The notes beneath the pieces were generated by a model that was not told the DNA's origin, did no database searches, and worked only from the letters and a program-made list of their open reading frames with translations. A DNA stretch of 15,892 nt. It comes from Spirochaetaceae bacterium. GTDB taxonomy: Bacteria; Spirochaetota; Spirochaetia; Treponematales; Breznakiellaceae. Positions 1 through 7,058 of this stretch are shown here, one piece after another; the first letter of the stretch is position 1, and each line of letters begins with the position of its first letter. The DNA is taken from NCBI GenBank assembly GCA_031255115.1, contig JAIRTD010000194.1, positions 1 through 15,892 on the forward strand, in the 5' to 3' direction. A program made the translations under genes and the position numbers.

Positions 1-793
1 TAATAAAACTGAATATTATTGTTCCTAATTTGAGCCAGTGTATTGGATCTATATATCTCTGTGGTATCATTGGCAACATAGTTACTAAATAAGATGTAAA
101 TAATGCAATAATCGGTATAATTACGATCGGCAATAAAATTATTAATAAAATATTTTTTGTTATTTTATTTTTTTCAATTTTTGCTATTATTAAATTCGAA
201 AATAGTATAATACTAATTTGAACCATTATTATTGTGATGTTATATATTGATATATTTGCAAATAAAAAATTTAATCTAAATTTTGTAATTAATAAATGAA
301 CTATAATACTTCGAAACGGATTAAACTGTGCGTAAAATGTGTCAATAAATACAATTACAAAAGATGTAAAGATTATACTATACCATATAATTTTTAAAAA
401 AATACATTTAAATCTATTGCGTTTATTAATCAATACAAGAAAAATTATAAATAAAACGTAAATAAAACAAAATGCAATATGATGATATTCTATCCATTTT
501 AGTCCTTCCCATCCATTTTTTAGTATTTCAATTAACCAAATAATATTTGAGATAACTGCTAACAAAATTATTAAAACAGATATATTTGTTTTTAATTTAT
601 AGATGTATTTAAAAACAAATGTTATAAAAAATATACTATAAAATAATATATATAATTTTTTTATTAACGAAATCAATATTCCATTTTTATATATCCCAAT
701 TGGAAAAATATTTATTCCGGTAAATATATAGTCCCATAATAGTAAAAAGAAAAATAATATTGTTAGTATACTCAATAAAATAGTTCGTTTCAT
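1..793 (-). CDS. AT-rich multi-pass membrane protein, 3'-truncated by window edge
   Basis: Reading the minus strand from an ATG at 793 gives 264 sense codons with no stop before the window edge, so the gene continues past base 1. The product begins MKRTILLSILTILFFFLLLW. It has about seven hydrophobic segments, at roughly residues 5-24, 47-64, 71-91, 105-122, 133-150, 186-204 and 215-240, with another starting near 255. Short Lys/Arg-rich loops separate them, for example KRNRFK at 124-129 and KIEKNKITK at 205-213. That is the pattern of an integral inner-membrane protein. G+C is about 19-20% against well over 50% for the neighbours, and Ile is coded mostly by ATA/ATT with AGA used for Arg, which points to horizontal acquisition. 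I do not recognise the family; O-antigen/polysaccharide-type or transporter-like membrane proteins are possible but unsupported. No Shine-Dalgarno precedes the ATG; a promoter lies immediately upstream. Confidence 0.75.
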   Translation of the reverse strand, partial: MKRTILLSILTILFFFLLLWDYIFTGINIFPIGIYKNGILISLIKKLYILFYSIFFITFVFKYIYKLKTNISVLIILLAVISNIIWLIEILKNGWEGLKWIEYHHIAFCFIYVLFIIFLVLINKRNRFKCIFLKIIWYSIIFTSFVIVFIDTFYAQFNPFRSIIVHLLITKFRLNFLFANISIYNITIIMVQISIILFSNLIIAKIEKNKITKNILLIILLPIVIIPIIALFTSYLVTMLPMIPQRYIDPIHWLKLGTIIFSFI

Positions 794-799
794 TTTATA

Positions 800-828
800 A
801 TAATGCGATCAATATATCATCTTGTCAA
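800..828 (-). promoter_or_regulatory. sigma70-type promoter of the AT-rich membrane protein gene
   Basis: On the minus strand a perfect -35 TTGACA (828-823) is followed by a 17-nt spacer and CATTAT (805-800), which matches 4 of 6 bases of TATAAT. Transcription would start about at the ATG at 793, so the message may be leaderless. This fits the absence of a ribosome-binding site. Other AT-rich hexamers nearby could also serve as the -10. Confidence 0.5.
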
Positions 829-857
829 TACTTCTGAAAATAATCTTAGGCAAAATG

Positions 858-899
858 GCGTATAACTCCCTGTATACGCGCCCGGTTTCATCTATACGC
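858..899. repeat. Short inverted repeat (GCGTATA / TATACGC) with an extra copy
   Basis: GCGTATA (858-864) and TATACGC (873-879) form a perfect 7-bp inverted repeat around an 8-nt loop. TATACGC recurs at 893-899. The repeat lies in the 226-bp stretch (794-1019) between the AT-rich gene and the stop codon of the deacetylase-like gene. I see no gene in that stretch beyond the promoter. No T-run follows the hairpin on either strand, so it is not a standard terminator. It could be a protein-binding site or a remnant of a recombination junction. Confidence 0.4.
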
Positions 900-1019
900 T
901 ATGTCAATGCCTTATCCGGCAACAAGCACCTTTTGGCACTATACCATACGATAATATGCCTCCCGCCCATTAAGCCTCATGCTGGCCAACTCAAGGCCGC
1001 GGGGGAAAGGCGAAAAATT

Positions 1020-3302
1020 TTATCGGGAATGTTCCAGCAAAACAGAGACCGGGACTACCGAATAGCCTTCCCGTATCAGGGCGTCGAGAAGTACGTCAAT
1101 GCGGTTAAAGAGGTAATCGTCCCTTCCTCCGGGGAGGAGGCCCAGTCGTATGGGTATGATGGAGCCCGGCCTTTTTTGGGTCATGATACGGTCTATCATG
1201 TCCGGGGCGGAAAGCTGAAGCAGGCCGGTGCGTCTGGTGTCGTTTCGTTCTATCCAGTCCAGGGGGTCAACGTCGCGTCCTATGGTGGAGTAAGCGGCGG
1301 CGGCGGCGAATTCCGCTATGTCGCTGGAAGCGGCGTAATAGGGAGCGTGCCAGATCAGGGAAAGTTCGGTTCCGGCGGCAGCGAAAAATTCATCCTCGTT
1401 GCGGGCAAGGCCCCGCGAAATAAATTCCCTGTCTATGCGGTAGCGGACGTCGGAAATATTTATCGGGGCGTAGAACATTGACGCGGTCTCATGGCCGGCT
1501 TCGGCTATGCTCTTGGCAGATTCGGGGTGGCGTCTGATAAATTCGCCGTTCAAAAAGAACGTAACCCGGAGGTTAAAGCGTTCAAGTGTGTCCAGTACGG
1601 TCTTGAGCCCGGTATCGTCATCGATACAGTCAAAGACCAGGGCTGTTTCTTTGAGGCCTCTGCGGTTTCCGTGCGAAAATACTCCGGCAATTTCCTTGTC
1701 CTCCGCTGTTTCGGGGGGCCGTTCAGAAAAAGCTGTGTCGGAGGCGACAAGGGGGAAGGTTCCCACAGAAGCGATGTTCCGCGCCATGGGAATATTTACA
1801 TAGGAGCCTGAACTCTGGTTTTCGAGGTATACCCGGTAACGGGAAGAACTTATACGCGGGGTTTTAAGCGCCGGGGAATCAAGGGCGGTCCAGGGAGAGA
1901 TTCCGTCGGTAGCGTACCAGGCTTCTCCGCTGCGGGCAGCTATGCGGGAGGATCCTTCTTCATAGCCAAAGGCCTCGGCCTGGGAAAGGCAGATAAGGCC
2001 CCGCCGGCCGTCAAGACGCTGGCGTTCAATGAGCCCCTGGCCGGCGATGATGAATTCATCATTACTCATCCACAGCGCCCCGTAGACAGGCAGGGTCCGC
2101 AATACCGACAGGGGTTTCCAGTTAATGTAGTCGTAAAGAACCGCGCCTGAGGGACCCCAGAAAAGCGCCCTGGTTCCGTCAGGAGAGAGGACCATAGAGC
2201 GGCCCGGAGGCGTATCAAGGGCCGAAAAAAGACTTATGGGCCTCGCGGTTCCGGCGGTTTGGCCGGTATTGAGCCGGTACGCCGATACTTCCCTTCCGCC
2301 GTTTCCGGGCAGGGACGCCAGGACGGTAATAAGGCCGGAGGCTGACCAGAGCAGCTCTATATCCGAAGCCGCGGCAGGAAGCAGCACATAGGGCAGCGAA
2401 GTCTGGGGCAGGGCCTCGCGGACCAGGGGATAATAAAAAAGATTCCGGCCTCCCTTGGAAAGCACCAGGGCCTCAGCGTCAGGGGCCATCCAAAAGCGGT
2501 CAAAGTCAGGATCAAATTCAAAAGGAATAGTCCCTATTATGACTCCTGTTTCAAGAAAATCAGTATAGAGAGCCCGGGCAAAAAGATCAAAACTCCGCAC
2601 CCGGTATATGGTCGAAACGTTGAGGTAGTAAAATTCGCCAAGCCTCCCCCAGTGTATTGAACGAATGGAACCTTCGCCTATAAGTCTGAAGCGCTCGTCC
2701 ACCGGAGAGGCGAGAGTATTGAGGGGAAAATAGTACAGCTTGTTCTCTTTCTGGTACACAAAAACCCTGGAATCAGGGCTCCAGGAAGCGGGAAAATACG
2801 AAGAAGGCCGTTCTACATGTTCGGCGATAAGGATACGGTTTCCGTTAGAGACATTGACCAGCGCCAGGTTCCCATAGGCCGGAGTCTCCGGCTCTACGGT
2901 GAGTATCCAGCGTCCGTCTTCCGAAGACACCATGGATTCGACCCTGCCGCCTCTGACCGGAGCGCCTCCGCTAAAGGACGGAAAGCCCGGCACGTTTCTG
3001 GGAAGGCCGCCTGAAATGGGAATGCGCGTAACGCCAAAGGCGTTCCGTACCTGGAGTATCCTTGAATCAAGTAAATCAATGCGTTCAGGAAAGGCGGTAA
3101 GCTGCCTGAGTTCTCCCCTGCCCCGCTCGGTAAGCACGGCGGCAAAAACGCCGCTTTGGGGCAGCGAGCCTTTTCCGTCGGAATCGGCCCTAAAAAGCAA
3201 AAGCCCTTCGGAAAGGTCGAGGCCGCTGAACACCACAGCGCCGGAAAGCGGCGCGGCGGCAAACAATACAAAGAAAATGCCTGTAAAAATGGCTCTCTTC
3301 AT
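1020..3302 (-). CDS. Exported beta-propeller-like protein with degenerate NodB/polysaccharide deacetylase domain
   Basis: The 760-aa product starts with a signal peptide (residues 1-21, basic MKR then a hydrophobic core and LSGA), so it is probably periplasmic or surface exposed. Residues ~25-520 have repeated short beta-rich units with TolB/WD-like turns (WSPDS at 174-178, LSPDG at 372-376), suggesting a propeller. Residues ~550-757 match the polysaccharide deacetylase fold: VFDCIDDD (556-563) in place of TFDDG, then RVTFFLNGEFIRRHP, AGHE (602-605), WHAPYY (651-656) in place of R-P-P-Y-G, and a final GSIIPIRL where active enzymes carry a His. The two metal-binding His of the H-x3-H motif are absent (SMFYAP, 608-613). 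The family normally removes N- or O-acetyl groups from peptidoglycan or glycans; here a binding-only role is more likely. The gene lies 6 nt downstream of the 37-aa gene and is probably translationally coupled. No convincing terminator follows the TAA. Confidence 0.85.
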   Translation of the reverse strand: MKRAIFTGIFFVLFAAAPLSGAVVFSGLDLSEGLLLFRADSDGKGSLPQSGVFAAVLTERGRGELRQLTAFPERIDLLDSRILQVRNAFGVTRIPISGGLPRNVPGFPSFSGGAPVRGGRVESMVSSEDGRWILTVEPETPAYGNLALVNVSNGNRILIAEHVERPSSYFPASWSPDSRVFVYQKENKLYYFPLNTLASPVDERFRLIGEGSIRSIHWGRLGEFYYLNVSTIYRVRSFDLFARALYTDFLETGVIIGTIPFEFDPDFDRFWMAPDAEALVLSKGGRNLFYYPLVREALPQTSLPYVLLPAAASDIELLWSASGLITVLASLPGNGGREVSAYRLNTGQTAGTARPISLFSALDTPPGRSMVLSPDGTRALFWGPSGAVLYDYINWKPLSVLRTLPVYGALWMSNDEFIIAGQGLIERQRLDGRRGLICLSQAEAFGYEEGSSRIAARSGEAWYATDGISPWTALDSPALKTPRISSSRYRVYLENQSSGSYVNIPMARNIASVGTFPLVASDTAFSERPPETAEDKEIAGVFSHGNRRGLKETALVFDCIDDDTGLKTVLDTLERFNLRVTFFLNGEFIRRHPESAKSIAEAGHETASMFYAPINISDVRYRIDREFISRGLARNEDEFFAAAGTELSLIWHAPYYAASSDIAEFAAAAAYSTIGRDVDPLDWIERNDTRRTGLLQLSAPDMIDRIMTQKRPGSIIPIRLGLLPGGRDDYLFNRIDVLLDALIREGYSVVPVSVLLEHSR

Positions 3303-3308
3303 ACCAAC

Positions 3309-3422
3309 TCAACGATTTTCAGATTCGATATCAATTCGGGGAAGGCTATGGCTGTTATCGTAGGCGCGGATAAAGGTAGCCACCGCAATAAACGCGATGA
3401 GAATCAAAACCAGTTTGCGCAT
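3309..3422 (-). CDS. 37-aa hydrophobic micro-protein between M23 and deacetylase-like genes
   Basis: On the minus strand an ATG at 3422 opens a 37-codon frame ending in TGA at 3311-3309. A strong Shine-Dalgarno, GGAGGG (3431-3426), sits just upstream, the best ribosome-binding site in this operon. The product starts MRKLVLILIAFIAVATFIRA and ends in a polar tail (YDNSHSLPRIDIESENR), which is the layout of a single-span membrane peptide or a signal peptide with a tiny mature part. It starts 20 nt after the M23 peptidase stop and ends 6 nt before the deacetylase-like ATG, so the three genes are almost certainly co-transcribed and this frame may couple translation of the next gene. I do not recognise a family. 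The SD, spacing and hydrophobic N-terminus support it being real. Confidence 0.7.
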   Translation of the reverse strand: MRKLVLILIAFIAVATFIRAYDNSHSLPRIDIESENR

Positions 3423-3425
3423 GGA

Positions 3426-3431
3426 CCCTCC
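3426..3431 (-). promoter_or_regulatory. Ribosome-binding site of the 37-aa gene
   Basis: GGAGGG on the minus strand, 3 nt before the ATG at 3422 (4 nt counted from GGAGG). It lies in the 20-nt gap after the M23 peptidase stop. Its strength is the main reason for accepting the short frame downstream as a gene. Confidence 0.65.
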
Positions 3432-3442
3432 ATTGTTCTATG

Positions 3443-4735
3443 CTATCTTGCGGAGTTAAGAAAATCAAGGGGATTAAGAGCCCTTCCGTTCTTATATATG
3501 GAAAAATGAAGGTGGGGCCCGGTGCTGTAGCCTGTATTGCCCACTTCTCCTATCTTGCTTCCCTGGCTTAACACGGCGCCCTGCTGTACCGAAACGAGGT
3601 TCAGATGGGCGTACATGGTCTGATAATTATTGCCGTGGGTCATGATGATGTATTTTCCGTAGGTGGCGTTAAAGCCCACGGTCTGAATACGGCCGTCCAT
3701 GGCGGCCTTGACCGGGGTCCCTATGGGGGCGGCAAGGTCAATGGCGCTGTGGAAACGCCGCACGCCGCTTATGGGGTCCTGCCTCCAGCCGTAGGGGGAG
3801 GTAAAACGGCCCCGTATGGGATAGATAAAGAGTTCACCCAGGGCCAGTTTGAGGTCTTCGCTGCGCATGCGGGCGCCGGGCAAAAAGAGCATGGTTCCGG
3901 CGGTGATGAGTTCGCTTTCAAGATCATTGGCGTCGAGTATGGCTTCCAGGGGAACGCCCTGATTTTTGGCTATTTTGCCCAGAGTGTCTCCGGATCTTAC
4001 CGTATAGGGAATGCCGTCCATGTTGGGGAGGCGTAAAACCTGGCCTTCCCTGAGCTGTCTGGCATTGCTGATATTGTTGGAGGCTATAATCGCGTCCATG
4101 GAAAGGGCGTGTTGAGAAGCTATCCTTGATACTGAATCGCCCCGCTTAACCGTATATTCCGACCAGGCAAAGCTTTCCACCAGGTCAAGGGGAATTTCTT
4201 CGCCGGGGGATTCGGCTGTGGTCTCCGTAGCGGCCGCGGCAGTCTCCGTGACGGCCGCGGCGGCCTGTACGGCCATTGCCGGGGTTCCATCGGCAGGGGC
4301 CGGCGTTTCGGCGTTTAGTCCCGCGACGGAAGCCGTATTATCGGGATTTGAGATGTCAGGCCGCAAAAGAGCCGGGCCCGAAAGACCGGCATAGGAGGCC
4401 AGGGCGGTTTCGTACACCCCGTCGCCCTGGGGCACGACTCTGGCGCCGGGAAAACCGGGAATCTGGTACAGGTAGAAGGCGCCCAGGCTAAGGCCGCCGA
4501 CGATAATGACGGTAAACGCCAGGGAACCAAGTCCGGCCAGGTTGAATGAAAGCCTTTGGCGGGACCGCGAAAAACCCTTTCCAGGGGACCTCATGGCGGG
4601 CCTGGGCGGCCGCTGTTTTGTATCGGGCCTCTGTTTAAGGTACTGAACATTACAATACGGTTTTTTTCCCGCGTCTCTGTTGACTGTCCGCTTTCTGCGC
4701 CGGGAAATGTGTTGAGAGGCAATAAGGTCATTCAT
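3443..4735 (-). CDS. Membrane-anchored LysM-LysM-M23 peptidoglycan endopeptidase
   Basis: The 430-aa product has a basic cytoplasmic N-terminus (1-66), one membrane span (about 67-90), a Pro/Ala/Thr-rich linker (~100-190), two LysM domains (YTVKRGDSVSRIA... at 194-237; YTVRSGDTLGKIA... at 244-287) and a C-terminal LytM/M23 domain (~304-426). The zinc and catalytic residues are intact: H329 and D333 of H-x3-D, H377 in YAHL, and HLH at 408-410. LysM binds peptidoglycan glycan chains, and M23 enzymes cut peptide cross-links or activate amidases, so this is a periplasmic wall remodeller tethered to the inner membrane. It is the first gene of a minus-strand unit with the 37-aa protein and the deacetylase-like protein. 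It is divergent from signal peptidase I with only 50 bp between start codons. No Shine-Dalgarno is evident, but a TATAAT lies about 30 nt upstream. Family assignment is firm; the exact substrate is inferred. Confidence 0.93.
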   Translation of the reverse strand: MNDLIASQHISRRRKRTVNRDAGKKPYCNVQYLKQRPDTKQRPPRPAMRSPGKGFSRSRQRLSFNLAGLGSLAFTVIIVGGLSLGAFYLYQIPGFPGARVVPQGDGVYETALASYAGLSGPALLRPDISNPDNTASVAGLNAETPAPADGTPAMAVQAAAAVTETAAAATETTAESPGEEIPLDLVESFAWSEYTVKRGDSVSRIASQHALSMDAIIASNNISNARQLREGQVLRLPNMDGIPYTVRSGDTLGKIAKNQGVPLEAILDANDLESELITAGTMLFLPGARMRSEDLKLALGELFIYPIRGRFTSPYGWRQDPISGVRRFHSAIDLAAPIGTPVKAAMDGRIQTVGFNATYGKYIIMTHGNNYQTMYAHLNLVSVQQGAVLSQGSKIGEVGNTGYSTGPHLHFSIYKNGRALNPLDFLNSAR

Positions 4736-4747
4736 TATACTGGTTTA

Positions 4748-4776
4748 TCGACATAAATAGATTGAAGCATTATACT
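4748..4776 (+). promoter_or_regulatory. Promoter of the signal peptidase-PBP-DUF115 operon
   Basis: TCGACA (4748-4753) and TATACT (4771-4776) are separated by exactly 17 nt, each matching the sigma70 consensus at 5 of 6 positions. The predicted transcription start (~4783) lies 2-4 nt before the ATG at 4786, so the message would have almost no 5' leader. This agrees with the lack of a Shine-Dalgarno there. Confidence 0.6.
4769..4774 (-). promoter_or_regulatory. -10 element (TATAAT) for the LysM-M23 operon, overlapping the divergent -10
   Basis: Minus-strand TATAAT (4774-4769) is a perfect consensus -10 and overlaps the plus-strand TATACT at 4771-4776. Transcription would start near 4762, about 27 nt before the ATG at 4735. 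No good -35 is seen at the usual distance. The octamer CATTATAC containing it is repeated at 4733-4740, over the M23 start codon, so a second TATAAT overlaps that ATG. Confidence 0.45.
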
Positions 4777-4785
4777 AAAGCCCTC

Positions 4786-5187
4786 ATGGAAAAACGCGCC
4801 GGAAAAATACAGCCGCTTAAAGCCATAGCCGCGGCCCTGGTTACCGCTTTGGCGATGAAGCTCTTTCTCTTTGATTTTATGATTTCTGAGGGCCGTTCCA
4901 TGCTTCCGGCCATACGGCCCGGCGCGCTGCTCCTCATAAACCGGGCGGCCTACGGCCTGCGTTTTCCCTGGGCGGGCCGCTATGTACTGCGCTGGAAACA
5001 GCCTGAAACCGGGGATATTGTGGTGTTCAAAACGCCTCTGGGTCAGACCGCGGTCAAGCGCTGCGCCGCCGTGGAAGAAGAAGGCGTCTTTGCCCTTGGC
5101 GACAATACCGGAGAGTCCCTTGATTCGCGGTCCTACGGTTTTATTCAATGCGACGAAATACTGGGCAAGGTGGTGGGTATACGATGA
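4786..5187 (+). CDS. lepB: Signal peptidase I (S26 family)
   Basis: This 133-aa protein cleaves signal peptides from exported proteins at the outer face of the inner membrane. One N-terminal membrane anchor (about 11-32) is followed by the catalytic box SEGRSMLPAIRPG with nucleophile S38, the lysine box GQTAVKRC with general base K91, and the GDN...SLDSRSYG box (105-118). It is short for the family, lacking large inserted loops, but has every conserved motif. I chose the ATG at 4786; a TTG at 4762 would add 8 residues but would sit across the promoter's -10 region. No Shine-Dalgarno precedes it, consistent with a near-leaderless message. Its TGA overlaps the ATG of the PBP gene (ATGA at 5184-5187). 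The substrates could include the exported proteins encoded nearby, which is inference. Confidence 0.93.
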   Translation: MEKRAGKIQPLKAIAAALVTALAMKLFLFDFMISEGRSMLPAIRPGALLLINRAAYGLRFPWAGRYVLRWKQPETGDIVVFKTPLGQTAVKRCAAVEEEGVFALGDNTGESLDSRSYGFIQCDEILGKVVGIR

Positions 5188-7058
5188 GTTTCCCGGTAAC
5201 GCCGGACAGAAAAAATCCTTTCAGACGGCGGTTTTTTATTTTTACCGCCCTCCTTGCCCTTGCCGCCCTGACGGTACTCTTTAAGTACGGCGTGGTAATG
5301 CTTACCCCGCCCGGGCGTTCTTCCGAACCTTACCAGCGCGCCTTTGTTGAACGGGGCCCCATTTTGGACCGCAACGGCCGCATCCTGGCCCTTCAGACCA
5401 GGCTGGGAAACATCACCCTCTGGAAGCCCGAAGCCCCGGATCTTGAAAAACTTGCCGCCGAGCTTGCCCCGGTGCTGGAAACCAGCGAAGATGCAATTCT
5501 CGCGTATATAGGGGAATTCCCCGGCGACTTTGTTTACCTTAAACGGCGGGCCGAACAGTCGACGCTGCGGGCTGTTGAGGCCGCCAGGGCGGAGGGAAAA
5601 CTCAGGGGCGTGGGCATAGAACCCATTGTAGGGAGAATATACCCCGAAAAAAAACTTGCCGGGCAGATTATCGGCTTTGTCGGCGACGACAATACAGGAC
5701 TTGCCGGTATTGAGTACGCCTTTGACGCCGAACTGGCCCCGGATGACGGCAGTCCTTCGGGAAGCCAGATCATACTGACCATAGACGCCAATGTTCAACA
5801 TATTCTCGAAGAATGCGCCGAAAAGGCCATGACCGAAAACCTCGCCGAGGCGGTGATGATTATAGCCGCCGACCCCCGTTCAGGAGAGATACTCGGTTCG
5901 GCCTCGGTCCCCGGCTTTGACCCCAACGACATACGGCTTTCCACAGAGCAGGAACGCATGAACCGGCCCGCCATCTGGGCCTATGAACCCGGTTCTGTTT
6001 TTAAGGTCTTTTCCCTGGCGGCCCTTATGGACAGCCAGGCCATAAACGGCGATTCGGTGTTTATCTGCGACGGCCATTATGAAAGGACAACCAATCTGGG
6101 AGAAAGGATTACCATCAACTGCCTCGGCGCCCACGGCAGGGTACGGGTCAGGGATATTATCATTTATTCCTGCAACGCCGGCGCTGCCTACGCGGCGGAC
6201 AGGCTTGACGCAGGGTCCTTTCACGAGCGGCTTAAAGACCTTGGCTTTGGCAGCCGTACCCAGGCGGGCATGCCCGGCGAGAGCATCGGCTTTCTCAGGC
6301 CCGTCGAACGCTGGTCGGAACGTTCCAAACCAACCATAGCCATGGGCCAGGAAATAGCCGTATCGGCCCTCCAGATGGTGCAGGCCGCCACGGCCATAGC
6401 CAACGACGGCATTCTCGTTCCTCCAAAGATCATCTCCCGCATCATCAGCGCCGGCGGCGAAACAAAAAACTACGAATCAGCGCCGCCCCGCAGGGTCATG
6501 AGCGCCGAAAGCGCCAGGGCCATGCGGAGTTATATGGTAGACGTAACCTCTGACATAGGAACCGGCTGGCGGGCCAATGTAGCCGATCTTTCCCTGGCCG
6601 TCAAAACCGGAACCGCCCAGATCATAGACCCTCTTTCGGGCGCGTATTCGGACAAGGATTTTATCGCCAGCTGTATAGCCCTGCTCCCCGCCGAAGCGCC
6701 TTCCCTGGTTTTGTATATCACCATCATAAGGCCCGGCGGAGAAATCCTCGGGGGCCGCATCGCCGCCCCGGCAATACGGGAAGCCGCCGAAGCCCTGGTC
6801 GATTACCTGGGCATACCCCGCGGCAGGAACCCCCAGATAAGCCATTCCGGGGAAGTAGGCGTTGAAAGGCTTCCCAATGTGGTGATAGGAGAACTCATGC
6901 CTGACCTTACGGGCCTTTCCATGCGGCAGCTTCTTCCCCTGATCCTCCGGGATGATCTTCATCTTGAAATTTCGGGCAACGGCTGGGTTAGACGCCAGAC
7001 CCCCGAAGCGGGAAGCCCTCTCGACGCGGGAAGCGTCATCACCCTGGAACTGGAATGA
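5184..7058 (+). CDS. Class B penicillin-binding protein (FtsI/PBP2-type transpeptidase) with C-terminal PASTA domain
   Basis: This 624-aa D,D-transpeptidase cross-links peptidoglycan in the periplasm. It has a short cytoplasmic N-terminus, one membrane anchor (~17-36), a dimerisation/pedestal domain with RGPILDRNGRILA (57-69), and a transpeptidase domain. The active-site motifs are SVFK (S271 nucleophile, K274), SCN (329-331) and KTGTA (474-478). A single PASTA-like domain (~566-624) begins at the LPNVVIGELMPDLTGLS stretch; PASTA domains bind uncross-linked peptidoglycan or beta-lactams. SCN instead of the commoner SSN and SVFK instead of STFK are mild variants that should still be functional. 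The start at 5184 gives an ATGA overlap with lepB; an upstream in-frame ATG at 5148 would lie well inside lepB. The stop overlaps the DUF115 ATG. Whether it acts in division (FtsI) or elongation cannot be decided here. Confidence 0.93.
   Translation: MSFPVTPDRKNPFRRRFFIFTALLALAALTVLFKYGVVMLTPPGRSSEPYQRAFVERGPILDRNGRILALQTRLGNITLWKPEAPDLEKLAAELAPVLETSEDAILAYIGEFPGDFVYLKRRAEQSTLRAVEAARAEGKLRGVGIEPIVGRIYPEKKLAGQIIGFVGDDNTGLAGIEYAFDAELAPDDGSPSGSQIILTIDANVQHILEECAEKAMTENLAEAVMIIAADPRSGEILGSASVPGFDPNDIRLSTEQERMNRPAIWAYEPGSVFKVFSLAALMDSQAINGDSVFICDGHYERTTNLGERITINCLGAHGRVRVRDIIIYSCNAGAAYAADRLDAGSFHERLKDLGFGSRTQAGMPGESIGFLRPVERWSERSKPTIAMGQEIAVSALQMVQAATAIANDGILVPPKIISRIISAGGETKNYESAPPRRVMSAESARAMRSYMVDVTSDIGTGWRANVADLSLAVKTGTAQIIDPLSGAYSDKDFIASCIALLPAEAPSLVLYITIIRPGGEILGGRIAAPAIREAAEALVDYLGIPRGRNPQISHSGEVGVERLPNVVIGELMPDLTGLSMRQLLPLILRDDLHLEISGNGWVRRQTPEAGSPLDAGSVITLELE

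Noticed and set aside
841..1019. Integron attC-like site in the boundary region
   Set aside because: The inverted repeat is suggestive, but I could not find a matched pair of 7-bp core sites (RYYYAAC...GTTRRRY) at a suitable distance. No integrase gene is in the window.
822..1481. Plus-strand open frame across the AT-rich promoter and the deacetylase-like gene 3' end
   Set aside because: It is Gly/Val-rich antisense of the NodB domain, crosses the composition boundary, and has no ribosome-binding site.
4762..4785. TTG at 4762 as the signal peptidase start
   Set aside because: It would place the start codon upstream of the strong -10 element (4771-4776), so the message made from that promoter could not contain it.
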